Source of the DNA: Verrucomicrobiota bacterium
Lineage (GTDB): Bacteria > Verrucomicrobiota > Verrucomicrobiia > Limisphaerales > J093
Reading direction: 5' to 3'
Assembly: GCA_027493615.1 (NCBI GenBank)
Contig: JAOSKK010000005.1
Location: 1-64,000 of the forward strand
DNA length: 64,000 bases
In this document: positions 8,894 through 18,689 of the stretch, piece after piece
Layout: every line of letters starts with the position of its first letter
Numbering within the stretch: the first letter of the stretch is position 1
The notes under the pieces: model-generated
What the model was told of the DNA's origin: nothing
Databases searched by the model: none
Seen by the model: the letters and a program-made list of their open reading frames with translations, nothing else
Program-made: the position numbers and the translations under genes

Positions 8894-10994
8894 AGGGATA
8901 CGTTCTCGGTGGGCAACAGAATGCGAAAGGTGGTTCCGCGGCCGGGCGCACTCTCGACCTCGATACGCCCTCGGTGCGCTTCTACAATGACCTTGGCCTG
9001 GAACAACCCAATGCCCAGGCCACGGCTCTTCGTGGTCTGGAAGGGTCGGAACAGGTTCTGACGGATGAACTCAGGTGACATGCCGCAGCCGTCGTCAGTC
9101 ACCGCCAGTGTGATCCAGCCATTTCGACGCGCCGTGCGCACCTGGATATGCCCCTCCGGCCCGCTGGCCTCGCGTGCGTTCATCAGGAAGTTCACCACCA
9201 CCCGTTGCATCTGGCCCGCATCCAACCGGGTCCGTGGCACGTCGTCGAGCTTCAATTCCACGCTGGCTGCTCCATCTTCCATGGACTGCAGCGCCGCCTG
9301 GACCACATCGTTCAGGCTGGCCTCGGTGAGCTTCAGCTCCAGACCTTGCCGCAGCAGCGCCAACCGGCTGACCAAGGCGTTGATCCGGTCCGACGTCCGG
9401 CCAATCGCCCGCAACGCATCCTGGCGAAACTCGGGGTTGTCGAAGTGCACCCGCAGATTCCCGAGTGTGAGAGACAGCGTCGAAGCCGCATTCTTCAGGT
9501 CATGGACGAAGAACGTCGACATCGCCTGGAACGCCTCCATCTGCTTGGACTCGAGCAGGCGCCGCGACAATCGCTGGTTGAGGAACGTGGCGCCGATCTG
9601 GTCCGCCATGCACTTGAGCAGATCGAGGTCCTGTCCTTCGAACGGCAGACCGCTGACCCGATCCCCCACCGTGATCAGGCCCAGCAGTTCGCCATTGGCC
9701 CGCAACGGCACGGCGAATCGTCCCCCACCCTTCCCAAACTGATCGGGCTGTAACCGCCGCAGACTCTCGGCCCAAGGCGCCGTAGTGCAATCGAAGTCAA
9801 CCGCTCCGGGATGGTCCCGAAGCGCCGCCACCACTTCCTCGGTCGGCCCGGCATTGGCCAACACCTCGCTTGCCTTGTCCTCGGACCAGATCGTCGAGGC
9901 CCCCACACCAGCGTGCCGCGCGCCTCGTCGACCAGCCAGATCGACACCGAAAGCGCCTCGAACGTCTCGGAGATCAACCGCACGGCCGCCTGCCCGAACC
10001 CGGCACGATCAACCAACGTGGCCGTGCGTTCGCTGAACGCGGACCATAGACGACGGTAGTCATGGAGCGGTCGGGCGAAATGACGGCTGACGAACCGGCG
10101 CAGACGCAACCGCACGCGATCGGAAAGCCCCAGCAACCCCAAACCCACCAACGCCACCAGCACCAGGGCCGCCGTCAGCGGAAAACTGCCATCGCCGCCC
10201 CACGCCTCGATCCACTTTGCCATGACTCCCACGACGAGCAGGTACAGGCCGGCGAGCAGAATCGTCAGGGAGTTGTAGAGCAGCGTCTGTGACGGATAGA
10301 CGTCGATCTCGAACGTCCTCGTCCGCACCACCGATATGACGATCAGTAGACACGCCAGAATCAGGGCGCAAGCGTTGATGTTGACATGGGCCGAGGCCAC
10401 CGCCGAATACAGAAACGCCTGGCTGCTGCAGTACACCCGTGTCCCGAACAACACCGCCAATCCCACCACGGCAAACTTGATCCGCCACCGCATCGTGCCC
10501 ACCGCCGTGCGGAAGGTCCGTTCGAGGTTCAACAACACAAACACCCACGACAACAATGCAAAGACGTGCAGGGCCTTGCCTGCCGGACCCAGCCCTGTGA
10601 CATACCGACCCGTGTCGGCCTCGGGCGGGATCGCCAAAACCAGACCGTCCTGGTAGAGGAATGCCAGCAGCAGCGGGCCGATGACGCTGAGTGTGATCCA
10701 GACCCACCAGCGTCGGACGAACTCGAGATGGTTCCCGCGCGAGTAACACAAACTGAACAGGCTCCAGAGCCCGGGCAAGACCGCCATGACCAGAAGACGC
10801 CATTCCTGCCAGAAAGCCGATTCCGTGGGCGCGAACGCGGCGGCGCTGCGACCCGCCAGGTAACTCTCGACCGCCAGCGCGGCCATGCCGGCCGCGAACA
10901 TCCCCCGCCCGAGCGTCCGGCCCCGGCCCGCCACGGCCACCACAGCCAGCAAGCCAGCCAGCAACGCCGCGATGTTTGGCAGCGTGATGTTCAC
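8890..10994 (-). CDS. prsK: PEP-CTERM system sensor histidine kinase PrsK (one frameshift)
   Basis: Membrane sensor kinase partner of PrsR, about 700 aa. The N-terminal third has roughly eight or nine hydrophobic helices (from [20 protein letters not shown]), then a GAF-like region, then the kinase core: H-box [15 protein letters not shown]-box [12 protein letters not shown]1 VTDDGCGM and G2 [13 protein letters not shown] single missing base in the C5 run 9900-9904 separates the halves: restoring it gives [15 protein letters not shown]. prsR follows with ATGA overlap. Confidence 0.88.
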
Positions 10995-11009
10995 GATGGC
11001 TCCCGCCCC

Positions 11010-11067
11010 GTAGGAGTCGAGGTCACGAGACTCAAACCCGCCAGAGCCTCCTCACGTCGTCTCCTAC
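11010..11067. repeat. Palindromic interspersed repeat (family A)
   Basis: Arms GTAGGAGTCGAGGTCACGAG and its imperfect complement (AGCCTCCTCACGTCGTCTCC), loop about 12 nt. This hairpin-forming unit recurs at least twelve times in the window, always near gene ends. Confidence 0.85.
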
Positions 11068-14000
11068 GGTGGCGAACTCGCCGCCAGCTCCTTCAACACC
11101 CGCTCGGCTTCCGACAACAGTTCGGGACGCAGCTTGAGACGCACCGCTTTCTGGATGGCCGCCTGACTCTCCCGATTCTGTTTCAGCCGGTAATGCGCCA
11201 TCCCAAGATGGAACTGCACCTCGGCATCTTCGGTCTTCACCTGGCTGCTCTCCCGCAGGAGTTGGACCGCTCGCGCAAAGTCGCCACGTCGATACGCCAC
11301 CGTGCCCAGCGCTGCCGCCACGTCCGGATCGCCCGGGTAGGCTTCCCGGGCCTTCGTCGCGAGCTGTTGAGCCCGATTGTCGTCACCTCCCTGCCGCGCA
11401 AACAACAAGGCCAATTGCCGCGTGGCCGGTGCGAAGTCAGGATATCGGGCCAGCAACGCTTCGTAACCCTGGCGTGCACCTGCCATGTCTCCCTGCCCTT
11501 CCTTCGCCAGTGCCACGACCATCGCGGCAGGAATCAAGCTGGCATCGGCCTGCAACGCCGACGCGGCCTTGACCGACGCCGCTACTGCCCGCGCCGGGTC
11601 CTTGGTCGCCTGAATGAACTCGAGCCAACGTTGCGCGCTCTCGACCTGCGCAAAGGGTGGCGTCACCTGCAACGCAGCCTGCAAACCACCTACGGCTTCC
11701 TCGACCCGCCCCATCTGATACGCGGCAAGAGCCAGGTCGTATTGTGCCCCAGCATCGCCCGGCAACCGTCGGACACTCTCCTGCAACAAGCTCAAGGCCC
11801 ACTTGGCATCACCTGCCAGCAAGGCGGCCCGTCCGGCTGCCCGGGCGGTCTGCGCATCGTCGGGATCCAGATTCCGGGCCGTGCGCGCGTACTCGAGTGC
11901 CTTGGCCGGATTGTTGAGCGCCGTCGCGTAGAGCTCGGCCAACCGAAGGTGTGCGAACGCGGCCTTGGGGTTCGACTTGAGCACGGCCTCGTAAAGCGCC
12001 ACGGCGCGCGCCGGTTCGCCGGTCCGTTCATAGACCGCCGCCAGACGTCTCGCCGCCACGGGATCCGCGGGCACCGCCTTCACCCGCTGCTCGAGGATTG
12101 CCACCCGCGCCGCATCGGCGGTAACGGGATCGATGCCAAGCATGGCCAGCGCTCCCTCGACCTCGGTCTTGCCGCGATACTCCTTCGCCGACTGAAGCGC
12201 ACGCTCGAACGCCTGCCGGGCCGCGGTCTCCTGGCCCAACATGTAATAGGCCATCCCCAAGTGATGCTGAACCTCCGGTTCGGTCGGGAACTGCTTCCCG
12301 CTCTCCTCGAGCAGTGTCAGCGCCCAGGCATAGTCACCGCGCTTGAACGCGATCCAGCCCAGCGTATCGGCCGAGAACGGATCGTTCGGGGCCACCTCAC
12401 GCGAACGTTTGGCCAGCTCGAACGCCTCATCCAACCGGTTCAGATGTTCCCCGTACAGATAGGCCAGATTGTTCAGGGCCGGCGCGAAACGCGGGTTGAC
12501 CTCCAGCGCCTTGCGATACGCCTCGGCCGCGGCGTCGTACTGCTGCTGACTATCCTTCAGCATGCCGATCTGCATAAGGGCCTGCACGTCCTTCGGGTTC
12601 TGGGTCACGGCCCGTTCAAGGCGCTCGAGTGCCTGCGCCTGTTTGCCCGTGGCCACGTAGACCTGAGCCAGCATCATGTAGGCGGGACGCGCGTCCGGAT
12701 CCAGCTCGATGGCACGCTCCAGGGTTTCCTCGGCCTTGGCGAGATCGCGTTCGGCCAGATAAGTCGCGGCCAACAGAACGCGCGGCGCCGCGTTGGTGGG
12801 TTCCTTGGCCAATGGACCCTCGAGCAGCTTTCGCGCCGCTTCGAACTCCTTGTTCGCCACCCGCACATCCACCATCTGCTGGATCACCGACAACCGGTCC
12901 GGCGCCAGGGCCAGCGCCTGTTCGAAGGCGCGGTAGGCGTCGGCCGGCTTTTGCTGGTCCCGCAATACCAATCCAGCAAGGAACGGGAACTGCGGGTCCT
13001 GTGGAAAGTTCTTCGCCAACTGCTGATAGAGCGCCAGCGCCTGATCCCGTTCGCCCTTGAGCGCATGGGCCTCCGCCAGCGCTACCTGGGCCGGCACCAA
13101 ATTCGGGCGTCTCCGCACCAGGTCGCTCAGCGCGGTGATGGCGGCGGTGGTGTCGCCACGTCGGATGTTCAGCCGCGCCAGCAGCAAGATGGCGTCGGTG
13201 TAATTCGGTTCGATGGCCAATGCCTGGGTCAACGCGGACGTTGCCTTGGTCACGTCGCCATTGATCAACTGCGTCAAGGCATGGTTGTACTGCACCAACG
13301 CTGACTTCGGATACAAACCAACCACACGCTCCATCTCCTTGAGGGCCGTCTCGCGCTGGCCCCGCGCGAGCAGCACCTGCACACGGGCGAGCAACGCCTC
13401 GAAGTTCGTCGGTTCGCGGGCCAGGACCTTGCCCACCATCGCCTCGCATTCATCCAGTTTCCCCTCCGCAAGGTCCATCTTGAACATCTGCACCTGAGCG
13501 GGGATGTAATCCGACGCCTGCGCGAGTAGGTTGGACACGAGATTGCGCGCCTCAGCCCGCTCGCCCATCTGCAGTCGAAACTCGGCGTTCCGCAGCCGGA
13601 CCAGCGACCGGACCGGCGCCAGATCTGCCGCCGCCTGGAAGGCAAGAAGCGCGTTCGTGCGGTCATTCTGGGTCAGCAGAAAGCCGGCGCGCACGAGCTG
13701 TGCCGCACTCGACTTCGGGTTCAAACGGATGGCCTCGAGCGATGCTGTCGCCGCGGCGTTGGTGTCGCCTCGCTGCAGGGCCAGAACGGCTTGCCCCAGG
13801 TGATACCCCGCCTGGCTGCCAATCTTCGGACGCCACTCCTCAAGCCGCTGCTGGATCTCGGCCAGCTCGTTGGTCGACCTTGGCGACTCGACCAGGATCA
13901 GCATGGCATCCTCATGACCCGGATGCTGGTCCAGGATGATCAACGCCTCTTCCCGCGCCTCTTTCGGACGGTTCCCGACGATCAGGATCTGCGCCGCCCG

Positions 14001-14300
14001 CAATCGGGCCTCCGTGTTCGTCGGGTTGAGCTCCCGGGTCTTGAGCAGGAAAGCCAGCGCCTGGACGAAGCGGCCCTGATCATAGTAAATCGAACCCAAC
14101 CGCTCGATGGCGTGCGGGTCCATGGCACGCAACCGGAGCACGTTGAGGTACTCGATCTCGGCCTTGTCGCGTTCGCCCGCGGCGTAGTAGGTGTCCGCTC
14201 GTTCGAGGTGCCGCGCCGCCTTGGCGCTCCTGGAACATCCGACTACGGCGCCCGCGAGCAACGCCAGACCCAGGACCATGCCGTATCGCCAGTGTTTCAT
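11064..14300 (-). CDS. prsT: PEP-CTERM system TPR-repeat lipoprotein PrsT
   Basis: An intact 1078-aa protein made almost wholly of tetratricopeptide repeats (over 20 copies with the W-LG-Y-A-F-A-P spacing, e.g. VQALMQIGMLKDSQQQYDAA). It begins MKHWRYGMVLGLALLAGAVV with lipobox VVGC, predicting outer-membrane or periplasmic anchoring. PrsT proteins accompany exosortases and are thought to scaffold EPS export or sorting. It lies between the exosortase and prsK, separated from both by family A palindromes. Its length and intactness contrast with the broken neighbours. Confidence 0.9.
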   Translation of the reverse strand: MKHWRYGMVLGLALLAGAVVGCSRSAKAARHLERADTYYAAGERDKAEIEYLNVLRLRAMDPHAIERLGSIYYDQGRFVQALAFLLKTRELNPTNTEARLRAAQILIVGNRPKEAREEALIILDQHPGHEDAMLILVESPRSTNELAEIQQRLEEWRPKIGSQAGYHLGQAVLALQRGDTNAAATASLEAIRLNPKSSAAQLVRAGFLLTQNDRTNALLAFQAAADLAPVRSLVRLRNAEFRLQMGERAEARNLVSNLLAQASDYIPAQVQMFKMDLAEGKLDECEAMVGKVLAREPTNFEALLARVQVLLARGQRETALKEMERVVGLYPKSALVQYNHALTQLINGDVTKATSALTQALAIEPNYTDAILLLARLNIRRGDTTAAITALSDLVRRRPNLVPAQVALAEAHALKGERDQALALYQQLAKNFPQDPQFPFLAGLVLRDQQKPADAYRAFEQALALAPDRLSVIQQMVDVRVANKEFEAARKLLEGPLAKEPTNAAPRVLLAATYLAERDLAKAEETLERAIELDPDARPAYMMLAQVYVATGKQAQALERLERAVTQNPKDVQALMQIGMLKDSQQQYDAAAEAYRKALEVNPRFAPALNNLAYLYGEHLNRLDEAFELAKRSREVAPNDPFSADTLGWIAFKRGDYAWALTLLEESGKQFPTEPEVQHHLGMAYYMLGQETAARQAFERALQSAKEYRGKTEVEGALAMLGIDPVTADAARVAILEQRVKAVPADPVAARRLAAVYERTGEPARAVALYEAVLKSNPKAAFAHLRLAELYATALNNPAKALEYARTARNLDPDDAQTARAAGRAALLAGDAKWALSLLQESVRRLPGDAGAQYDLALAAYQMGRVEEAVGGLQAALQVTPPFAQVESAQRWLEFIQATKDPARAVAASVKAASALQADASLIPAAMVVALAKEGQGDMAGARQGYEALLARYPDFAPATRQLALLFARQGGDDNRAQQLATKAREAYPGDPDVAAALGTVAYRRGDFARAVQLLRESSQVKTEDAEVQFHLGMAHYRLKQNRESQAAIQKAVRLKLRPELLSEAERVLKELAASSPP

Positions 14301-14330
14301 AGATTCAATGTGTTGGGAGAGATCCCGCCC

Positions 14331-14388
14331 GTAGGAGCCGACGTCAGGAGGCTCTGCCTGGTTTGAGTCTCGTCACCTCGACTCCTAC
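14331..14388. repeat. Palindromic interspersed repeat (family A)
   Basis: Complete copy, GTAGGAGCCGACGTCAGGAG to CGACTCCTAC, loop CTCTGCCTGGTTTGAG. A second copy follows 14 bp later. Confidence 0.85.
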
Positions 14389-14401
14389 CGTCCCCGGCCG
14401 G

Positions 14402-14459
14402 GTAGGAAACGACGTCAGGAGGCTCTGCCTGGGTTGAGTCTCGTCACCTCGACTCCTAC
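14402..14459. repeat. Palindromic interspersed repeat supplying the exosortase stop
   Basis: Second copy of the tandem pair. The exosortase frame runs into it, so the last residues (GVEVTRLNPGRAS) and the stop codon are repeat sequence. Confidence 0.8.
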
Positions 14460-15317
14460 GGCGGCGGGGGTTTTCCCCGACTTCCCCTCCGACTTGCGCA
14501 GCCACAGCAGGAGCAGGAAGAAGGGGATCAGCGACAACACGAAAAAGATCGGCCCGCCCCGATGGTGGATCGGGGAATCAATCATCGCCGGGTCCACGTA
14601 GACGCACAGCATCGCGATCGTCAGGATCCGAAACCCGTTCCGCACGATCCCGAGCGGAATCACGGCCAGCACCAGCACCCACCTCCGCCATCGTGTCCTC
14701 AGCAGCATGTGCGCACCCAACACACTCGTGATGAACAGAACATAACTGGACCGCACGCCGCTGCACTCCTGAGCCACCTCGAGCGTGATCCCTGGCAACC
14801 GGAACACCAACCCGTCCCGCAACAGCGGCACGCCCGTCAAGGACAGCAAACCGTGCGCCGCCTCGGCCGAGGCGAATTGCAGGCCAATCTCAATCGCATC
14901 GATCATCACCGTCGGCCACGGGATCATGAAGACGAGGAACAGGATCGGGAAGCTCAGCGCCCTGACCACCCTCCACCCGAGACACGCCAGTGCACCCGAC
15001 AACAGGACCAGCAGGTACGCCGCCGTGATGACGCTCAAGGAATCGTTGGGAGGCAGCGGTCCGCGCGGCTGCCAGATCAGCCAGTAGAAGCCCAGCAGCA
15101 CCAGCGCCAGAACGGCCGGGACTGCCGCCCATCGAGTCCCCCTTGACCACGGCAACGGCGCCGGATCGCGACGGGTCCAGATCAAATACGCGCTCACCAC
15201 CGGGATCAACAATGCGTGCGAGAACAAGTCGGCCTTCATCGAGTACCTGGCCAACTGCCACAACGGGACGGCGAATGCCACCGTCGCCGCGACCGCCCAG
15301 ACCGCGAAACCCCACAT
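14415..15317 (-). CDS. Exosortase (PEP-CTERM sorting transpeptidase)
   Basis: A 300-aa polytopic inner-membrane cysteine transpeptidase that cleaves PEP-CTERM signals of exported proteins. The catalytic triad is visible: Cys in VAQECSGVRSS, Arg in IPLGIVRNGFRI and His in SPIHHRGG, each in or next to hydrophobic helices (8 or more predicted). An upstream ATG at 15434 exists, but the residues before MWGFAVWAVAATVAF translate a palindromic repeat, so 15317 is preferred. The C-terminal 13 residues also come from a repeat. No PEP-CTERM substrate is recognised in this window. Confidence 0.92.
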   Translation of the reverse strand: MWGFAVWAVAATVAFAVPLWQLARYSMKADLFSHALLIPVVSAYLIWTRRDPAPLPWSRGTRWAAVPAVLALVLLGFYWLIWQPRGPLPPNDSLSVITAAYLLVLLSGALACLGWRVVRALSFPILFLVFMIPWPTVMIDAIEIGLQFASAEAAHGLLSLTGVPLLRDGLVFRLPGITLEVAQECSGVRSSYVLFITSVLGAHMLLRTRWRRWVLVLAVIPLGIVRNGFRILTIAMLCVYVDPAMIDSPIHHRGGPIFFVLSLIPFFLLLLWLRKSEGKSGKTPAAVGVEVTRLNPGRAS

Positions 15318-15344
15318 CCCTCTCCGGTAGGAGTCGTCAGACCC

Positions 15345-15403
15345 GTAGGAGTCGAGGTGACGAGACTCACGCGATCGCTGAGCCTCCTCACGTCGGCTCC
15401 TAC
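15345..15403. repeat. Palindromic interspersed repeat (family A)
   Basis: Copy between the outer-membrane protein gene and the exosortase, with a partial arm just before it at 15327. The longer exosortase reading frame crosses it. Confidence 0.85.
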
Positions 15404-15423
15404 TGGGTTGATCGATCTCCATC

Positions 15424-16832
15424 CTACAGCGCATAGCCCAGTTGAAAGCCGATCTGGTTGCTGTCGTATGAGTAACCGGCCAAACCCGAGTCGTTCTGGC
15501 TCCACCGATAAAACACCGACACGCTCCCCCGCCGCAGGAATCGGGTACTCAGCCCCGACTGAAAGTACGGCGTCTCGTCTTCGCGCACGACCGTGTCACT
15601 CACCAACGTGCTGCTGTACTTCATGAACGAGTACCCACCACTCACGCTCAGATGGATCTTCCCCAGCAACCGTTGTGACAGCGACCCACCCACACGCGTC
15701 GTCTCGGTAAACTGATCCGTATAGTACGATGTCCCGATGTCGTGCGAGGCGAAGGCCGCAATCGTCGTCGGCTCGAATACCTGATAGCTCAGCGACCCGT
15801 TCACCGTCGGCGACACCTTCATCGGTGCGTCCGAATCCAGGAACTGGCGGAACTCGACCCCGCCTTCGACCGAGTATCCCAACTTGTTCAACGCCCGGCC
15901 TCGTACCCGACCGAGCAACCGTTCGCTGGTCATGTCAGTACCCGGATCCAGAAGTTGGTAGGCCGCGTTGATCCCCACGGCCACAGCGAAGTTGGGTCGC
16001 AACTGCCTGTCCAGCCAGTCGGTCGTGGACCACGCGTGACTGTCCGTGTAATCCTCGGCAAACCGCAACGACTGCGCCAAGCCGAGCTCGAGCGTCGTGG
16101 TATCGGTCAAGCTGCGATTCGCCCCCAACCCGGTGCTGTGCGTATCCTGCGACGTCTGCCTTGCCGTCTCGATCAACGGATCGCTGCTCGAACGGTACGC
16201 GTGCCCCAGCGTGAATAGCCAACCCGCCGAAACCGCGGAGCCGTTCAGGCTGACGGCATGGTCCAGTGTGTCCTCGTATCCCTCACTCGAGTAGAACTTC
16301 AGGCTCGGCGTGTAGTCCAGCCGCCAGCGCGGCCCGAGGTTGAACGTCATGCCGGGCGACAGCGTATGCTGAAAGCTGTTCTCTTCCCGGCCCGGTCCCG
16401 ACAACAGCCCCGTCCCGTAGACCATTTGATAGGACACGTGCGGATGGAAGGTGATGATGCCCCAGCTTAACGGCAGCGCTTCTCGTGTGCCTGTCGCTGG
16501 CGGTGGCAGTGCAGGGCCCGCGCCGAACGCTTCCGTCCCGAACTCCGGGTTGGGCGATCGCGGCGGCAGCGGCTGGGTGGTCGGCCGTTCGTATGGCGGG
16601 ACGTAGGACGTGTCAAAACTCGGGGGAGAAAGCGGGTGGGCGCGGTCGTGTCCTGTTCCGGAGCGGGCCAAGTCGCTGATTCAGGGACAATGGTGCGGGC
16701 AGGTTGTCCTTGAGAGGCAGAGGACTCACCCGCGGGCGGCGTGGTCTCGGGGACGACTTCCTGTGTCTGCTGCGCCGCCGCAGGCGCCCCGAGGGCCAAA
16801 CACGGCACCAACGTGCTGATCAATCGTTTCAT
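15424..16832 (-). CDS. Exosortase-cluster outer-membrane beta-barrel protein (one frameshift)
   Basis: About 469 aa when corrected. Signal peptide MKRLISTLVPCLALGAPAAA, a Pro/Thr-rich linker, then many alternating amphipathic strands (FHPHVSYQMVYGTG, WRLDYTPSLKFYSSEGY, SGGYSFMKYSS) ending YSYDSNQIGFQLGYAL, with an aromatic-rich terminal strand typical of barrels. It resembles the outer-membrane beta-barrel proteins linked to exosortase/EPS loci. The frame breaks at the G5 run 16622-16626; adding one base gives FLPPSFDTSYVPPY. Confidence 0.75.
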
Positions 16833-16855
16833 GCGATAACGGCGTGAGTCTCCTG

Positions 16856-16931
16856 ACGTCGTCTCCTACGAGGGTAGGAGTCGAGGTGACGAGACTCAAA
16901 CCAGGCAGAGCCTCCTGACGTCGTCTCCTAC
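16856..16931. repeat. Palindromic interspersed repeat, one and a half copies
   Basis: A right arm (16856-16869) followed by a full copy. It separates the YdcF-like gene from the outer-membrane protein gene. Confidence 0.85.
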
Positions 16932-17609
16932 GGGGTGGGGGAAACAGACTCCCTCGCCCATCGACCGGACCCAGCCAAGGCCTCGAACCAGTACCCGGCC
17001 GTCTCCGTCACCAACTCCTTCGCCCGGTCGCTCGACCGCCACCACGACCCGACCTGCGACTCGGCCGCGCTCCACGAAATCGCACCGACCGGGGTCTTCG
17101 ACCCCAGCACCTTCGCGAACACCAACCGGCTCCGACGACTGTGCGGCCCCCGCGTCAACACATTCACCGCCGCGCCCTCGAGGCCATGCTGCTCTAACAC
17201 TGCTTTCGTCGCCAACGCCGATTCGTAGGTCCGTTGGGCATCCGTTTCCCGCGCCTGGGCAACCAGCAACCGATCCCGGGGAACCCCCAGCCGGAACAGT
17301 TCCTTCTCCGCCATCTGTGCATAGCTCCAACGACGTTCCATCCAGCCTTCCCCCGTGTATCCACCCGCCGCGATCAGCCAACGGTACTTGCCCGCCTCGA
17401 ACTCGTCCTTGGCGGCCTGCATGCCGTCGCGACCAATCCACGCCTCCACCACCAAGACCTCGGCCGGGACCCGCCGCGTTTCCGCCAGGAATGATTCCCC
17501 CTGCCAGGAACCACCAGCCTGCTCCCGAACCGATCAGCAGCAGTAGGCACGACCAACCCAGCCACGTGGGCCACCAGATGGTGCGTCGCGCGAACAGCCG
17601 GAAGTTCAT
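16928..17609 (-). CDS. YdcF/ElyC-like (DUF218) membrane protein (one frameshift)
   Basis: About 226 aa. An N-terminal transmembrane anchor (WLGWSCLLLLIGSGAGWWFL) is followed by a DUF218-type fold: VLVVEAWIGRDGMQ, YRWLIAAGGYTGEGW, RDRLLVAQARETDAQRTYESA and VNVLTRGPHSRRSRLVF. These proteins recur next to exosortases and EPS genes; their biochemical role is unclear. Removing one base from the C5 run 17497-17501 joins FLAG to ESFLAETRRVPAEVLVV. A second paralogue lies at 25.4-26.4 kb. Confidence 0.75.
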
Positions 17610-17639
17610 CACCTGCGAAGCCAGGCGGTAGCCGGACGC

Positions 17640-17775
17640 TGGTCAGGGAGAACCGCCCCCTCAACCCCGCAACGCAAAGCGCCGCTGGAAGTCGGCGCAC
17701 TCCAGACGCTGCCGCGCGGTTCGAAAGTCGCGAAGCGTTTGGAGTGCGTGCGGTTGACCGCCGCTTTGCGTCGCG
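17640..17775. repeat. Interspersed repeat family B
   Basis: Contains GAAGCGTTTGGAGTGCGTGC and GGTTGACCGCCGCTTTGCGT, plus a second partial copy at about 17680-17705. The same words recur at 20525-20585, 47918-47965, 49138-49175 and 56512-56560. Confidence 0.65.
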
Positions 17776-17784
17776 TCCTCGCGC

Positions 17785-18112
17785 TCACCACTCCATCCCC
17801 TGCTCCCGCGCGACGTTCTCAACGAACGCCTCCACCCAACGGGTCAGACCATCCTCTACCTGCCGCGCGTACTTGAGCAGCAACGCTATGCCAACCCTGC
17901 TCATCGTCGATGCTGTTCTCGAAAGTCTTCGCCACCCTCAGCCCCATCTGCTCGAACGCATTGTACAGCCGACACAACCGGTGCGCACAGCTCTCGTAGC
18001 CCACCTCGTCGCGCCGCGCAAACCGAGCCTCGGCCTTCTGCAAAGCGTCCCTGACGACCCGACAGTCATCCCGCATCTCCTCCCGCAACGTCTGCAGCCC
18101 TACACGGTCCAT
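17785..18112 (-). pseudogene. HEPN (HepT-like) toxin, frame-broken
   Basis: Starts at 18112 with MDRVGLQTLREEMRDDCRVV and has the helical HepT-like middle CAHRLCRLYNAFEQMGLRVA and KTFENSIDDEQGWHS. It then changes frame near 17885 and ends LKYARQVEDGLTRWVEAFVE plus NVAREQGMEW at 17785. It lacks the C-terminal RX4-6H region of HEPN RNases, so it is probably inactive. It overlaps the upstream nucleotidyltransferase remnant by 13 bp, the usual MNT/HepT arrangement. Confidence 0.6.
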
Positions 18113-18279
18113 TCCTCTCCTTCCCGCAGGATCTTCGCCCGAAACCGGCATCGCTCCAGAACGACGACATCCACCGGCCTGCCCAACCGTTCCATCAGAG
18201 CGCCCGTCAGCGTCACCGGATCCATTGCCGGCAACGGCACCACCAACGCCAGGTCCACGTCCGAGCGATCGTTGAACAC
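18100..18279 (-). pseudogene. MNT-type nucleotidyltransferase antitoxin, 5'-truncated
   Basis: Only the C-terminal part survives: VFNDRSDVDLALVVPLPAMD, GRPVDVVVLERCRFRAKIL, stop at 18100. The DxD pair is present, but the N-terminal helix and GS motif are replaced by a heptamer array that starts at the first codon (18281). The downstream HEPN gene overlaps by 13 bp. Confidence 0.7.
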
Positions 18280-18280
18280 T

Positions 18281-18335
18281 CAAGGCGAAGGGCGAAGGGC
18301 GAAGGGCGAAGGGCGAAGTTCGAAGGGGGAAGGAC
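18281..18335. repeat. Heptanucleotide tandem array (GGCGAAG type)
   Basis: Five or more units of GGCGAAG/GGCGAAG followed by degenerate units (TTCGAAG, GGGGAAG, GACCAGC). It abuts the truncated nucleotidyltransferase gene. Confidence 0.85.
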
Positions 18336-18689
18336 CAGCGACCGCGGGAGTACAGGACCACCAAGGCAAGAGGCAATGCCGCGGAGGTGAGCCAGGGAGC
18401 GGAAACCAAGCGGCGAGCGCGAGGGATGGGCCGATAACGGACGCCGCGTGGGGGCACGCGGCCTACAACAACCTGTACGCTGGCTGCCCGCAGCCGGCGG
18501 CTGCCACGACTGTAGGCCGGCTGCCCTCAGCCGGCGACCGGGGTCGGCAGTGCCCCCCAGGAAAGCCCCCTCGGATCTATTGGGCGATCGGCAAACACGA
18601 TACCCGACTTCCTTCTTGTTTTCGCGTGATTGGCGTGTTCGACATGACAGGCGATTGTAGGTCGCCGGGATATTAGTCGAGTGGGAGGA
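18336..18689. other. Repeat-rich intergenic region
   Basis: No gene. It holds one copy of palindromic family C, GCCGCGTGGGGGCACGCGGC (18445-18464), and two Pro/Gly-coding inverted words around GCCGGCTGCCCTCAGCCGGC (18515-18535). Confidence 0.5.

Noticed and set aside
10386..13304. 972-codon open frame on the plus strand
   Set aside because: It lies antisense to the well-formed TPR protein PrsT; high GC and Ala/Leu/Glu-rich repeats keep the opposite strand open. No family features.
15318..15434. N-terminal extension of the exosortase
   Set aside because: The extra residues are the translation of a family A palindrome; ATG 15317 precedes the first membrane helix.
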